Shown: positions 1 to 11,200, counted from the first letter of the stretch. The stretch is 64,000 bases of DNA from Chaetoceros tenuissimus (GCA_021927905.1 BLLK01000047.1:3286001-3350000), one strand, 5' to 3'. Numbers and translations: made by a program. The notes: generated from the sequence alone by a model not told the origin.

Positions 1-417
1 CCTTTGCATCCAAGAAACCTTCGTCGCATTCAATATTTATCTGGATCTGTGACACAGAGTGAATCTAGTTCTGATGATGAAAATGCGAGAAGGAGGAAGA
101 AGAACCAGATGAAGCACAATTGTCCACCACTATCCGTAAGACCACAGTTGAAGGTGGAAATTCCATCATATGATATATCCATGAACAGTGATGATGATAT
201 CTCGTACTCGGCAAGTTTCGATAACGCAGACTTTGAAGATGAAGAGAGCGTTGTTACAACTATGGAAAACCAGTGCATTCTATGCTGCGAAGCTCAGATA
301 GATTGTGTTTTTAGAAATTGTGGTCATCAGATTTCTTGTTTGGGATGCGCAAATAAAGTGACCCAGTGTCCAATCTGCAATACTCCAGGGGGTACATTGA
401 AAATATTCAAGCCATAA
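1..417 (+). CDS. RING-finger protein, C-terminal part (5' end outside window)
   Basis: The frame is open from the first base, so the gene begins upstream; 138 residues are visible. The last ~45 residues form a C3HC4 RING finger: C-x2-C (CILC), then C-G-H, C-x2-C and a final C-P-I-C. A RING at the extreme C-terminus is typical of the cIAP/MUL1-like class of E3 ubiquitin ligases, which bind a ubiquitin-loaded E2. The preceding ~90 residues are Ser/Asp/Glu-rich and probably disordered. The gene converges on the F-box/kinase-like gene, whose stop lies 58 bp further on. The RING call is firm; the substrate and the upstream domains cannot be known from here. Confidence 0.8.
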   Translation, partial: PLHPRNLRRIQYLSGSVTQSESSSDDENARRRKKNQMKHNCPPLSVRPQLKVEIPSYDISMNSDDDISYSASFDNADFEDEESVVTTMENQCILCCEAQIDCVFRNCGHQISCLGCANKVTQCPICNTPGGTLKIFKP

Positions 418-475
418 GGTTTTGGATAGTTGATATGCCAATTTTTGTTTTAAAAATTTAATTTATAATGTACGT

Positions 476-3400
476 TTACCTCAAACTATATGACATGTAT
501 GAGCGCACTATATCACCCTCAGTAATGTCCTCAGCTCCGTATCCAACTCTAAGCGATTCCATAAAAGTTGAATTCAAAACTCCTAAAGGTGATTCTCTTT
601 TCTTCGGATCGAAATTTACAAGTGACAATAGTAGATCCATTCCACCATTTATTTTCTGTAAATTCTCTCTTGCTCGTGCTATGTATTTATTGTTACCAAA
701 ATGAATAGAGAAGGCTTCGCAGTCTTTCTGATATTGCTCAAAATCAAGTCCTCCAGAAGTAGCATTTTGACTGGAAGCATTTCTCCCAGATCTTCTTGAT
801 GGTGCTGAGTATTGAGGAGGTGATAGACACAATTCAAGGGCGCGCCAGACTCTATTCCCCTCCTTCATGTTAAACTTTTCACTTGGGAGACCAAAGAGCA
901 CAAGGAAGCGATACAAAGTATCGTACAAAGTATCATCTGGTTCTCCTTCTAGAATATTTCCATTTTCGTCCTCAAAAACATCACATAGAATAACATTTCT
1001 AATAACCTCGTAACCAGTGGTCTTTTTATTTTCCCAAATGGTCTTTAGTTTCTTCTCTAAATTCTTTGGACAGAAAACTGTTTCAAGGATTTCTTCATAA
1101 GGTGCGTGTCCTGTGAATAAATGAAGCATACATAGACCAAGTCCAAAGTAATCATGACCATAGCCTTGAGTTGCTGCGTCTCCTAGAATAAGGTACTCAG
1201 GAGGAGTATTCTCAAGAGTCGTGAAATTTCCAATCAACACAGGTTGCCCAATGGAGTCAGCCCTTACATTTGCTGTACCAAAATCAGCAAGCTTTGCAAA
1301 AACAGCATTTGGTGTCTTCATTTTCAAGTGAAAGATATGTGATCCTAGACCATATCTAAGAATAGTATATGGGTGTTGGCTTTCTTGAATTGATGGATCA
1401 TTCACGTTGTCAATAAAAAAGTTGAGAAGTTTGACGTCATAATGCTTCATTCCAAATTTATTTCCAGCGACATGCAGGGAAAATGCCATTTGAAATAGGA
1501 GGGATCTTGCATCTATAAGTGGTAGTGTGGCACCAGGTTGTCTCTTGATGTACTCCTCAGCATCGCCTTCTCTGCATAACTCCATTCTAATATACTGGAA
1601 GGATCCCTTGTCCTCTTTGGATGGTTTCTTTGGCATTTTGTATTTACAAGTAGGATCAAAGTGTGTTCCGTTTGGTCGCTTATTGTCCTCTGTTCCCCAG
1701 AGATCATCAGGTTCGTATTCAGAGGTGAAAACCCCTCTTACCAACACAAAGTTTGGACAAATATTACGTCGTGCCATTGAAGAGAGCATGACTGAGACAG
1801 CAAGTTCTGAACCTACAACATTCACATTGTCTATTTGGTCCACATTCATGACTGAGACAGCTTCATTTGCATTTACATTTGAGTTCCATACTTTGTACAC
1901 GCGTTTGAATGCACCTTCGCTCAAAAACATACCCCATGGAAATCTAGATGCGAGATAATTCCATGGTCGTTGCATCGATATCATAATTGATCTACTTGCA
2001 GTGTCTTCAACCTCATCCTGGTCTTCATCTTCTGTATCAAAAGAATTCTCCCCTTGATTATCGTAGACAAAAGAAGAATTGCAGCCGACACTCAAAAGCA
2101 TCAGTGATGCATGTGCATCTGTTGCAGCATCCGCCCAAGACGAACAAACTACTGATGAGCTTGTCAGTAGCTCGTACTCAGTTAGATATGAGAACACTTG
2201 AAGTAAAATATTTTGGTCCATGTTTGCGAATAATGATGAATCATCAACAGTCCTTTCTTGTTCTGTAAATGATGATATGTTCGAAGTCAATGACTCGTCA
2301 AGAGTCTGCATTCTTTCTACATTCAATTTGATTTGAGAATCAAGTGCAAATGTTGATTTTTTACGGACGGATGATAATCTAAATGGTCTAGGTGATGAAA
2401 GTGAAGACTCGCAGATAGACATTCTTGTTCGCTTAGCCATGGACTTTTCTCTTCTCCTGTTGAACTTTGAAGGCTCGTCAATCTCGGTATCATCCATCGC
2501 GCAAAATGAATCTTCGTCCTCCTCCATTTCTTCCTGGCTCAAAATTGTATTCAAATTAGGCACATTTGTCGCAACACTATTGTCATCAGCTTCTTGGTCA
2601 AATCCAAGCTGTATAGAATCTGCCCTCACAAGTGCGATTTCTTTGGATCCTATTGAAGACAAATGCTCGCTGTTTCGTTTCTCTGTATGTGTTTCACAAA
2701 CGAATGAAGTACTTTTATCTAGCCTGGATCGATATTTGGAGATGAGAATTTCAATTATTGTTGGATCACATTTCTTCGAAGCTCCCCAATCCTTTCCTGA
2801 AACTGGTCTAGAACCCCAATTCATACTACTTCTTGGCATGGGTGTTTCCATACAATCATTATCATCCAATGAAAGAATTTGATTCTGTCTAACACATGGA
2901 GACATGATAGAAAACCCTACTGGAGTCTTGTTGTTCGAAAATGATGGCGGTGGGGCAGAAAGTGTTTCGGTATTGGCCCTTGGTGTCAATCCTACACTTT
3001 CCATGTGTAAATTGTTCAAATAGTCTCCAGCATTTACAGAGCAGTCATGAGAGGGTCTCCCTGGAACTAAATCGCTGTTAACGTCCATTGTGACAGTACG
3101 TTGAAATGGAGTACTCTGGAAGTTTTCCTCCTTCTTTGGTTCAGCTTCGGCCTTGAGGTCAATCCAAATCTGTTCAAGGTGAGTATGTTCTAGTTTTTGA
3201 GCAATATCTCCTACTGACTGATTCATTGGAGATGGATGATCTAATGTCATGGACCTAAGTGGAGAAATTACGTTAGAAGCGAAGAAATGGTGAAATACAC
3301 CTCAAAATAAGATTTGAAACATACCTTGACCTTCTTGACCTGAAACTTGGGAAAACACTTGGCGAAGTAAGTGATCTCCCACGCAACATTGGGATGCTAG

Positions 3401-4862
3401 GCGATCTTGCTATTTTGACAGAGCTAATTGGAAACGCAGGCGGACAGGTAGATTTTCGTTCGAGCTTTGGCCGAGTATTATCCTTCGACGTTGTTTTATA
3501 CGATAGCATTGCATCTTCTAATTCTTTATGAACCTTGGACGCATTGGTCTTGTTTGTTTGCAAATATAGAACCCCACCACCTCCAGATCGCAATGAAAAT
3601 CCTAATGATGAAGTCAGCCAGTTGTTGAATTTATTCTTTCTCTCATGTTTCCACTTGCTCGGCGGTACAACCGTGCAAAACCTAGACACCATTGCTTGAG
3701 TTCCATTTTTCCAAGCTCTCAATTGACGAATCAAAAATTTCAAGTCATCATAGGAAGACATTTCCTCAAACACTTTTTCATGACCTGTTTTCCCATCTTT
3801 AAGATTGATGGGAGCAAATATGTCATTTTCAAATCTTGATGCAATCGAGGAAGTGCGTTTTATTTGAAGAGGAGGTCTGTCTACCTCAATCGATGAATCT
3901 AATTCATTTACGGAAACATCTTGACTACTATCTAAATCAATAGACGTGGAGAGAATATTGGAAGTATCATTGACGTCAGTGTCGGAATCACAAATATCAT
4001 CATCTGGTCTCTCTGTACCTGGAAAGAATAGCAACGATTCGTAAGCATCTAAATTGACAACAGAGGAACCAATAATACTTTTCGTGGCTTGTGGTGAGAA
4101 TATTCTAGATCTCGAACGGCGAGTCCCGAAGGAGGACGTCGAAGTCCTCGTGATGGAAATTCCCCCATTGTTGCTCAATTCATCAGGATGAATGGCTGGT
4201 GATTCACATACGCTTCTTTTTCTAGATGAAGCTTTTGGAGACAGGTAAGAATTCGTAGAGGATACACCCGTCGATGACGATGATTCTTGATGACTGAGTC
4301 CAAGACCACTGCTATTGTGAAAGCTGGATCTTTGACCCAATCCTGCTGACGATGATCTAGACAAACTTGAGAAACATGTTGAAGCAGAATTGGCTTTGAA
4401 CGACAGTCCTTCTTCATTGAGATTAGGATGAAGATTTTCAGTATTTCTAGAACTGGATGACTTTGTAGACATGGTACTCAAGCTTGATGCTTTGCCTGTA
4501 GTAGCTTCTGAAGAAACATCCTGAATGTCTAATGCACCAATGCCAATGGAAAGAGATGATCTATGTCTCTGTACTTTGCGACGACTACGAGGATTTGGAG
4601 CTGCTAATGATTCACCTTGTACATCTTCAAAATCCATGGAGTCTATAGTCTGTCCTAATGAGCTTTCATTGTGCAAAGAAGCAATGGGCCGTGGCTGCCT
4701 ACTTCTCGTTGAACCTCGTTTCCCATATGCTACACGTCCTCTCCGGCCAGTGAATCTTCTCGTTGCCAATTGCGTAGTTTGTGATTCATCAAAGCCAATT
4801 CCATCTAAATTGTCCGATTGAAAATTAAAGTCTGATTCTAGCTTTGTACTTGTGTCCTCCAT
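476..4862 (-). CDS. F-box / protein-kinase-like fusion protein
   Basis: Two exons joined over a 70-bp intron (3255..3324, GTATGT..TTAG), phase 2, give about 1438 residues. I chose the first ATG, at 4862, because the frame further upstream holds only a TTG before a stop. Residues ~1-850 are Ser-rich and low in complexity. An F-box-like segment lies near 859-899 (ILLQVFSYLTEYELL then a V-C-S-S-W). A protein-kinase fold follows from ~950 to the end: glycine loop EGAFKRVYKV, catalytic loop HYDVKLLN (the usual HRDxKxxN), DFG, then P-P-E-Y-L. The beta-3 position reads AVSVMNV, without the usual lysine, so ATP binding or activity may be altered. F-box proteins normally bring substrates to SCF ubiquitin ligases. 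Fusion of both modules is seen directly; the function is inferred. Confidence 0.75.
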
Positions 4863-5414
4863 GGTGTTGTTTGATAGTTGAACAAAAGCTGCTGATAGTT
4901 TGTTGCAAGATCTGGTAGTTTTCAAGTCAATGTCTGCTGTATGTTATGAAACTAACTCTCTCCCTTCACAAACCTGTACAGATTTGACTTTTAGACAAAG
5001 TAAATGAGATCCAGGTTCAGGTTTGAGGAATGTAGGGACTATTATTGAAATTGAATGTGTTGTTGAGGGTCGCTTCTTATTTACTTTTTACTCTCCTGAG
5101 CATGCTTGGCTGTTAAGGAGGTATGGTGGTTTGCTCTGTTGTTTGAAAAGGTCTCTCGCTAGCTAAATTTGTAAATGGCATTCTTGTAAAAGCTGTTCGT
5201 GCTAAATGAATGATTTTCGATCGGTATTTCTGTTTTACATGAGCACCTATATTTAGATGAGTTTATTAATAAGGAAATAATGAACAGTAAATAGAATAAT
5301 ATAAATCTTTAAAAGTCAAACGGTATGATAATCTTTTTCCAATCAGATTGTTAGTTCGGCAATACATTTGTAATACATTTAAAACTTACTTTATCCTTGA
5401 CTAGAGTAGCTTTT
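4863..5414. other. intergenic, upstream of the F-box/kinase gene and of a tRNA
   Basis: AT-rich. It should hold the promoter of the leftward F-box/kinase-like gene and the flank of tRNA-Ser. No convincing coding frame or repeat was seen. Confidence 0.5.
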
Positions 5415-5496
5415 GACACCGTGTCCGAGTGGTTAAGGAGGTGGACTTGAAATCCACTAGGCTCCGCCTGCGCAAGTTCGAATCTTGTCGGTGTCG
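5415..5496 (+). tRNA. tRNA-Ser (anticodon UGA)
   Basis: An 82-nt complete cloverleaf. The acceptor stem GACACCG (5415-5421) pairs with CGGTGTC (5489-5495), followed by discriminator G. The anticodon stem GTGGA/TCCAC encloses loop CTTGAAA with anticodon TGA (UCA serine codons). A long variable arm (around GGCTCCGCC) is typical of serine tRNAs, and the T arm has GTTCGAATC. No intron. CCA is not encoded, as expected in a eukaryote. The sequence right after it resembles the body of a nearby repeat family, so it may be a repeat head as well as a working gene. Confidence 0.93.
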
Positions 5497-5497
5497 C

Positions 5498-5506
5498 TTT
5501 TTTTTT
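5498..5506 (+). terminator. RNA polymerase III terminator of tRNA-Ser
   Basis: A run of nine T starting two bases after the mature tRNA end, the standard Pol III stop signal. Confidence 0.8.
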
Positions 5507-5640
5507 GCTGCTTTCAGCGTCCTTTTAATTATTGTTAATGGTATTCAATAGTCGAAGGCAAGCTTTTCATTTGATTTTTTTTATTAATTTGAAATTGTAA
5601 TTTTGATACTACATATACGTACACGAAAATGTCATGATCT
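5507..5640 (+). repeat. candidate SINE body following tRNA-Ser
   Basis: It begins GCTGCTTTCAGCGTC, a motif that recurs at 8083 and 8244 after tRNA-like sequence. It then runs into TTAATGGTATTCAATAGTCG and ends GATACTacatatacGTACAC. The same order (ATGGTATCTAATGGTC ... GATACTgtgcttGTACGTACAC) is found at 8450-8540 behind a tRNA-like head. About three quarters of bases match by eye over the best 35 bp. The arrangement tRNA head, T run, unrelated body fits a short interspersed element. The family name and copy number elsewhere are unknown. Confidence 0.5.
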
Positions 5641-5686
5641 AGTTTCACGGCCTGCGCCTCAGCACTACCGCCATCATTACACCCCC

Positions 5687-5714
5687 GCGCGATGGGGGAG
5701 GGTCCTGATCGCGC
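5687..5714. other. GC-rich perfect hairpin
   Basis: GCGCGAT (5687-5693) and ATCGCGC (5708-5714) are perfect inverted repeats around a 14-nt G-rich loop, in otherwise AT-rich DNA. The function is unknown; it could be a remnant end of a mobile element or part of an RNA. Confidence 0.45.
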
Positions 5715-6889
5715 ACCTAAATATCAAAAAACTACATAACTTGCAAATTTCGGGGTCTGTACGATTTGAATTTCCGAACCAAAACCCACCGTTATTACAT
5801 GACACCTGTCAATGAGCTAATAAACTATTAAATAATTACTAGCCAAACATCACCATAGCTGTTTTATCTATCATACTTACTGCTTTTCCGTTTTTTATGG
5901 TGCAGACAACGACGTAACAGCAACTTCATGAAACTGCATCAACACAACATTACAGAAACAATAGGTACCTTTCATCATATGAATATGTACAAAACCAACA
6001 ACTAATAGAACACAATAACTAACCAAACCATACCATAACTTATCAGAAACGGTATTACATAAAACATATCAACACCTTTATTTTACAATGTCGAGAACTA
6101 AGAGACAAGATTGAGCATGTAAGAGGAGCGAGTACCACACTAGACACTAGATCAATGAATGATGGCCAAACTTGCTTACCTACTCCTACTCACAATTGTC
6201 AGTTCTTTTGAGTTCAGACTCACACCAGCTTGTACAACAAAAACAAAGATCACGAAAAAAGTAATGGAGGGTATCTCCAATTGAATATAACAGTCAACAC
6301 CTTCATGTATATTGAATAGTCAAGCAATCTATCTCCTAAATACATTCAATCCATGTGGGCAGCCAGAATGAATATTTCTTTCATTTTGTTGAAAAGAAAA
6401 CGATTTTTACTCAAAATATTTCGGAGCACACAATCACTGCCATCACAACCTCACAAGCTGTACGTCTTCCTTTTCAAGCCGTTTTCTTTTCAAATGTTGA
6501 TTGCAAATAATTAGCGCAAAAAAAGCACCAATCTGCTGTTCAAAACAGCCAACTCGACTCTACCTTGAGATCCTTGAATAATGTTATGTTTCTTTGAAAA
6601 TAGGAACTGACCCAGATTCAATTTGATGATGAACAAGTTTGTCTGAAAAGTAGCATGAAAAAGACAAATTCAGTATGCATTTACTATCTCTCAACAAGGG
6701 AAAATATTTAATGGTTGAAGAGAAAATTGTTGATTATGTCATCATGGATAGAGGCATTTGTATTGGCTATTGATTTTAGTCTAAGTAGGACTACGTGCGT
6801 TGTTAGATTGGATTCTTCTTCATATATTCATATCACTTGAATCGCTCATTCACTCAACTTTTGCAAAATTATTTTATTGAAAAGAATCA

Positions 6890-6932
6890 GCCACGCATTA
6901 CACTTTCGCTTGCCGAAATGTGTATGCGTGGC
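6890..6932. other. long hairpin with 5-nt loop
   Basis: The left arm 6890-6908 begins GCCACGCAT and ends TTTCG. The right arm 6914-6932 begins CGAAA and ends ATGCGTGGC. The outer nine and inner five pairs are perfect, and the middle ACAC/GTGT pairs with a one-base offset. Loop CTTGC. Such a stem is too long to be likely by chance in this composition. It sits in the gene-free stretch with no gene to terminate nearby. Confidence 0.5.
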
Positions 6933-7572
6933 ATAGCCCAACAAATACAAAAAATGTGCGATTCCTTCTCACCTTTTTTGCATTTTGAGTAAGTGCGAAG
7001 CACACCAGTGATAATACAAAACTTTTTTTAATTAAAACAAGCTTTTATTATTTACATGTTGAGATTTCAAACACCAAACCAGGAGGAGACCGTGCTAGGA
7101 GGTAGGTTTTCATGCTGATAAAACTCAAATGGATTTCGAAACGTGATAATGAAAATCCAATACAACAAGTTGTGTAACCTATTTTGTGAACCTTCTACTG
7201 AAATACGTAGGTATTTCCTCATCTAGCAAAGTCAGCTACCTCGTCCCATTTTACCACCAACCTGGAATGGATAGTGGTTACCACTTACATATCTTTGCTC
7301 TCCCTCATCCCTCATCTCTCATCTCTCGTCGACTAGCTTTTGCCTTTTCCATCCTTACACTCAGTTGCTTGGCTGCGGCCAGTATAGGAGGGTGCCCCTC
7401 ATGACATAGGGGTTCAGCTAGGCTCTGTGAATGGGCTGGTGGCTTCGGCGCACCAGTTCCAAACGAACGGCCCTCCTTAGCAACTCCTCTGTTCACCTAC
7501 ATATGATTTTTTTGAATTCCAAAGTTGGTTATACATTTACATATACATATACTACTGCGCACACAAGTTTAT

Positions 7573-7929
7573 CTATACATTTCCCCTCCAGGTTCTGAAT
7601 CTTATCTTGAACCATTCTTTTGGATCCTCAACCAATTCAAAAGAGACATCATCAGGAATATACTTGTAAACACGAATATTCTTTCGTTCTAGATCTGAAA
7701 CAAAGTCTTGCGCAAACTGATCTTTGCTGTCGTGGTTATGATAGATTGCAACTCTGTCCTTGAACATTTGAGCGACACGTTGGTTTGTTTCAAATTCTGC
7801 AAATCGACCATGGCTATCAATAAGATAATGGTCGCTATATTCTTCCCATTTCTGGACAATGCTCAAACGGTTTTGAACTTCGTTGCGATACATTTCAAGA
7901 GTGAATCCAGTCTTGTTTTTATTCTTCAT
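7573..7929 (-). CDS. hypothetical protein, 118 aa
   Basis: The frame from ATG 7929 encodes a polar, charged protein of 118 residues (starts MKNKNKTGF, ends RFRTWRGNV) with no family I recognise. Composition and length without stops look like a real alpha/beta protein. Upstream, a GTAAGT donor (8038) and TGTAG acceptor (7967) mark a 72-bp intron. The exon before it is open in the same frame but has no ATG before a stop, so translation probably starts in the second exon and the intron lies in the leader. That upstream exon sits inside the tRNA-derived repeat block (8083 onward), so the transcript may start within repeat DNA. Confidence 0.5.
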   Translation of the reverse strand: MKNKNKTGFTLEMYRNEVQNRLSIVQKWEEYSDHYLIDSHGRFAEFETNQRVAQMFKDRVAIYHNHDSKDQFAQDFVSDLERKNIRVYKYIPDDVSFELVEDPKEWFKIRFRTWRGNV

Positions 7930-8082
7930 GATATTTGTTTGGAATGTTTTACAACTATCTCCAATTCTACAAAATAATGTAAAACAATATTGAGTATAAA
8001 ACAAAACAATAAACAACATTCAAAATATGAAAACTTACCTTGTGGGAATCCAAGCCCTTATTGCTGCCTCTTTTTTAGTTTT

Positions 8083-8545
8083 GCTGCTTTGAGCATCGTA
8101 AATTGTTCATCTGAGCATCAGACATTCCTCTACTTATTCTCCTCTTTTAATTGCGCCCACAACGAGCCAAATCGAGCTGGTGCATCTTGAGATATGATGC
8201 TTTTACTGTGACCACCTGGGTTTGATCCCCGTCCTCTTTTTTTGCTACTTTCAGCATCATGTATTGTTCTTATTAATCTCCTCTTACCATTGCACCAACA
8301 AAGAGCCAAATCGAGCTGATACATCTTGAGATGTGATGCTATAACTTTGCCACCTCGGTTCAATCCCCGTGAAGGAGTTTGCTTTTTAACTTTTTTTAAA
8401 CGAAAACGATCTGTTTTTGCTTTTTGGTTCAATCACATTCTATATTGTAGATGGTATCTAATGGTCAAGGGCGAGCTGCGATCAAAGTCTTTTATTTTTC
8501 ATTGCCATTGCAGTTTGATACTGTGCTTGTACGTACACAAAAGAA
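8083..8545 (+). repeat. tandem tRNA-derived repeats with SINE-like tail
   Basis: Two successive copies of a tRNA-like unit. GCTGCTTTGAGCATCG (8083) matches GCTACTTTCAGCATCA (8244). GAGCCAAATCGAGCTG occurs at 8164 and 8303. Each copy then has a CATCTTGAGAT..GATGC stem-loop and a B-box-like end (GGGTTTGATCCCCGT and CGGTTCAATCCCCGT). The second copy runs into a tail at ~8430-8545 shared with the DNA after tRNA-Ser. The tRNA folds are degraded (weak T stem), so these are not working tRNAs. I read them as old tRNA-headed SINE copies inserted side by side. Confidence 0.55.
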
Positions 8546-9028
8546 TTAGTTTTGATTAGAATTAATTACGAAACTTAGAGGCTTTTCTTTGTTCTTGGAT
8601 ATATTACATCCTAATTCATATTGGTTTCAGGTTTCAACAATTCTATATATGTTCATGTATTACTAGCCATATTCATTTCTTTAAATTTTGTGAGTAACCT
8701 CTTTTAACCGCGATTTTTAAGTATATGATTCAGTAGGTGCATCCAAAAGCGTTTTAGCAGCCAATGGCGTAGATAAGAGTCAAAGCATACCCCTTTGTAG
8801 TGTTGCAGTGTCCGATGTATTCTTGATGAATTGATTTGAAAAGAAGAGAAAAAGATTCTACCCACTTCGAATTTTAGTTTGGAACCTCTTTTACCGCGAT
8901 ATTTGAAACTTTTCGAAAAAAGAATCGATTGATCGCTTCGTTTCCACATATACACACTGCATAGATTCGATATTTCATCGATCAAACCTTGCAGAGAGAA
9001 CTAATAAAATTTGCTATCCTCGAGAAAG
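8546..9028. other. intergenic
   Basis: AT-rich spacer upstream of the MYND gene. No coding frame or repeat supported. Confidence 0.4.
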
Positions 9029-10272
9029 ATGGGAAAGAGTAGCAAAAGTAGAGGCAAGAATATAGCAAAGCAAGAGCGAGCTATGCATCTGGAAAATGTT
9101 GAGGATTGGAAGAAGACCATGTCTACAATTGACAACAAATTTTGTACTAGTTTAGAGGGCTTATTTACAAATGGGAAAAAGCGTGAACGAGTCGGGTTTT
9201 TACAAGAGCAAATTCAACTCACTTTGAACGTTGAAGAATCTTTTGCTTTCATCAATCGGTACAAATTTTATAAAACTGAGCTATCTGGAGTATGCTCGCT
9301 TCTACTCTTCGAACAATGTCTCTCAGCAAAGTATATTCAAGCTTCCAATTCCTATAATGAAATGATGAACTATTCCTTGACTGAAGACTTTAGGTTTAGA
9401 ATGAAGCCTTTTTCAGATTTATTTCTACTGTGGACAGGGAGCGGAAATGTTGATAAAAAGGAGGCAATTGCTAAGATCATTAAGAATGCTTTTGAAGTAA
9501 TCTATACACATGAGGCAAATATCTTTCTTGGCTTGTGTTTCTAGAAAGGACTTTGGTTGTATTGATTCGACAACCAATTTCCAAACAGCATTTTGAAAAG
9601 GTAGAATTGCTTTCATTAACGATGTTGAGGAATGTCTGTAAAGGCGAGTTTAAGAAGGTTTGGATGAAGTTAGCGCAAACATTTTTAGTATTCTCGTACA
9701 TTGATAAATTCCGTTTTTATTTCTCTGGAGATCACGAGCAAGTAAAAATTCAAGCAATCCTTAAAGACCTTGGAAAGATGAGGTCTTCATTTCACCAACT
9801 GCCATTTGATGCAGAGCATTTGGCTAATTCTCTCCTTGAGTATTACGAACTCATTTACGAAAAAGAGGAACATTCATCCAAATCAGAACTGGAATTCACA
9901 AACAAAAGTATTGAGTCATTCAAAGAGTATATTGCTTTGAGATCTATAGCTGCAAAAAACATTTGTTACACATGCAAAGATGATGATACTCCAGATCACG
10001 AAGGTCTTGTATGTCAAGGATGTCGAGTGGTTTCTTACTGCTGTAAATATCATCAGCGTCTGAATTATCTTCATCATGAGGAGACCGGGACAAGAGGTCT
10101 CGGACATAAGCACTTATGTCCTGTATTTAAAGCGTATAGAAGAAAGAGAGAGAACACTGATACTTCAAAAGATGGTCACTTTGATAGAAAGTTTCAGAGA
10201 GCGTGTAAGAGGGCCTTGCGAGGAACACTGGAAAATAATTTGCAGCTGAAGAGACAAGATTGCGAGGACTAG
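9029..10272 (+). CDS. MYND-type zinc-finger protein, frame interrupted
   Basis: From ATG 9029 (MGKSSKSRGKNIAKQERAM) the frame runs to a stop at 9542-9544. The next frame is open across that point and continues to 10272 without its own ATG. Together they would make a ~410-residue protein. The second part carries a MYND-like finger at ~9960-10110: C-Y-T-C, then C-Q-G-C, Y-C-C, H-Q and a final H-x3-C. MYND fingers usually bind proline-rich partners, and diatoms carry many MYND proteins of unknown role. The shift between frames lies close to 9520-9545. No GT..AG pair I tried there repairs it, so this is either a recent pseudogene, a sequence error, or an unusual intron. Confidence 0.55.
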
Positions 10273-11200
10273 TGGAATCGAATCCGTCTGCAGCAGACGA
10301 GACATAAACCAGATCAACGTAGTAATGACTTTTGAAACTAATGCACAGAAAGAAATTACACTACCATTGTGAGGATCTACTCGTCGCTATCCCTAACCCT
10401 AACGCGAAAGGAGAGGGACGATTTTCATATCATGCAATAGGACTTTTTGAAAAATATAGAAATGAAAGTCGCATAAATGAAGTAAAAAGTGAATTAGATC
10501 AATCTATGATTTTGGCTACTTTCCGGGGCGGAGCTGTTCTTAATAATGATGATTATTAGCTTTCCAATTTAGTTTTAGATGAGGTAATAGATTCCATTTC
10601 ACCAAGCTCATGAAGTTCCTGAGTTGGACTTATCGTCGTAATGTTGAGCATTTACTTGACCTTTCGGAGTACTTATTGTCGAATCTATCAGTGTCGACTC
10701 ATTTTAGATGATATGATTGAACTACATTGACTCGAAAACAAAAAAGAGGGACTCGAGTGGGGAGATTTTCATCACTAATGGCTTCAATACTTTGGATCTA
10801 CTAAGCATAGTTCGCGTTGAAAGTACCTCACTGAAAGAGCTTCTCAGTTGGTAAAGTCTTGTAGGGTAATCGATGTATTGATTGTGGGAGTGAAGGGCAT
10901 GGACATTTAGACTGCAAAGGCTGAAGGGATTCATCTAGATTACAAAACTTGTGATTTGCTGTTCGTGTATCACGCTATCCCTAACATCGTTTGGCCGACA
11001 GTACTTTGAAGCTATTTGTTAGTTCAGACAAGAGGGTTCAGGGTTCGTTTGGGTTGCTTTCTGTATATTCAAAATTGAATCTGATCATTCTTGCGGCGAT
11101 GAAGCTAGTACGTAGTGTATCGTGACACCACAATCATTCCCTTTTCCAGTAGAAATCAGTAATGAATTGAATTGCGAATACGATAAAAAGCTTATAAACA
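10273..11200. other. intergenic with one short open frame
   Basis: The only notable frame is 10341..10559 (+), starting MHRKKLHYHCEDLL, 72 residues, unrecognised. It may be a decayed extension of the MYND gene, as it follows at once and reads like protein. The rest has no supported feature. Confidence 0.35.

Larger units (their letters stand above)
5641..7572. other. gene-free 1.9-kb stretch
   Basis: No supported protein gene: only short frames without family resemblance. It contains two hairpins listed separately. The rest is AT-rich, with a pyrimidine-rich patch near 7300-7330 (TCATCCCTCATCTCTCATCT) and a locally GC-richer patch at 7370-7480. It may contain an unrecognised non-coding RNA or a decayed element. 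Confidence 0.5.

Noticed and set aside
8140-8375. Functional tRNA genes in the repeat block
   Set aside because: T stems do not pair well and anticodon loops are too long; tRNA-derived repeat fits better.
10391-10403. CCCTAACCCTAAC, telomere-like
   Set aside because: Only two units inside unique sequence; chance or a relic too small to support.
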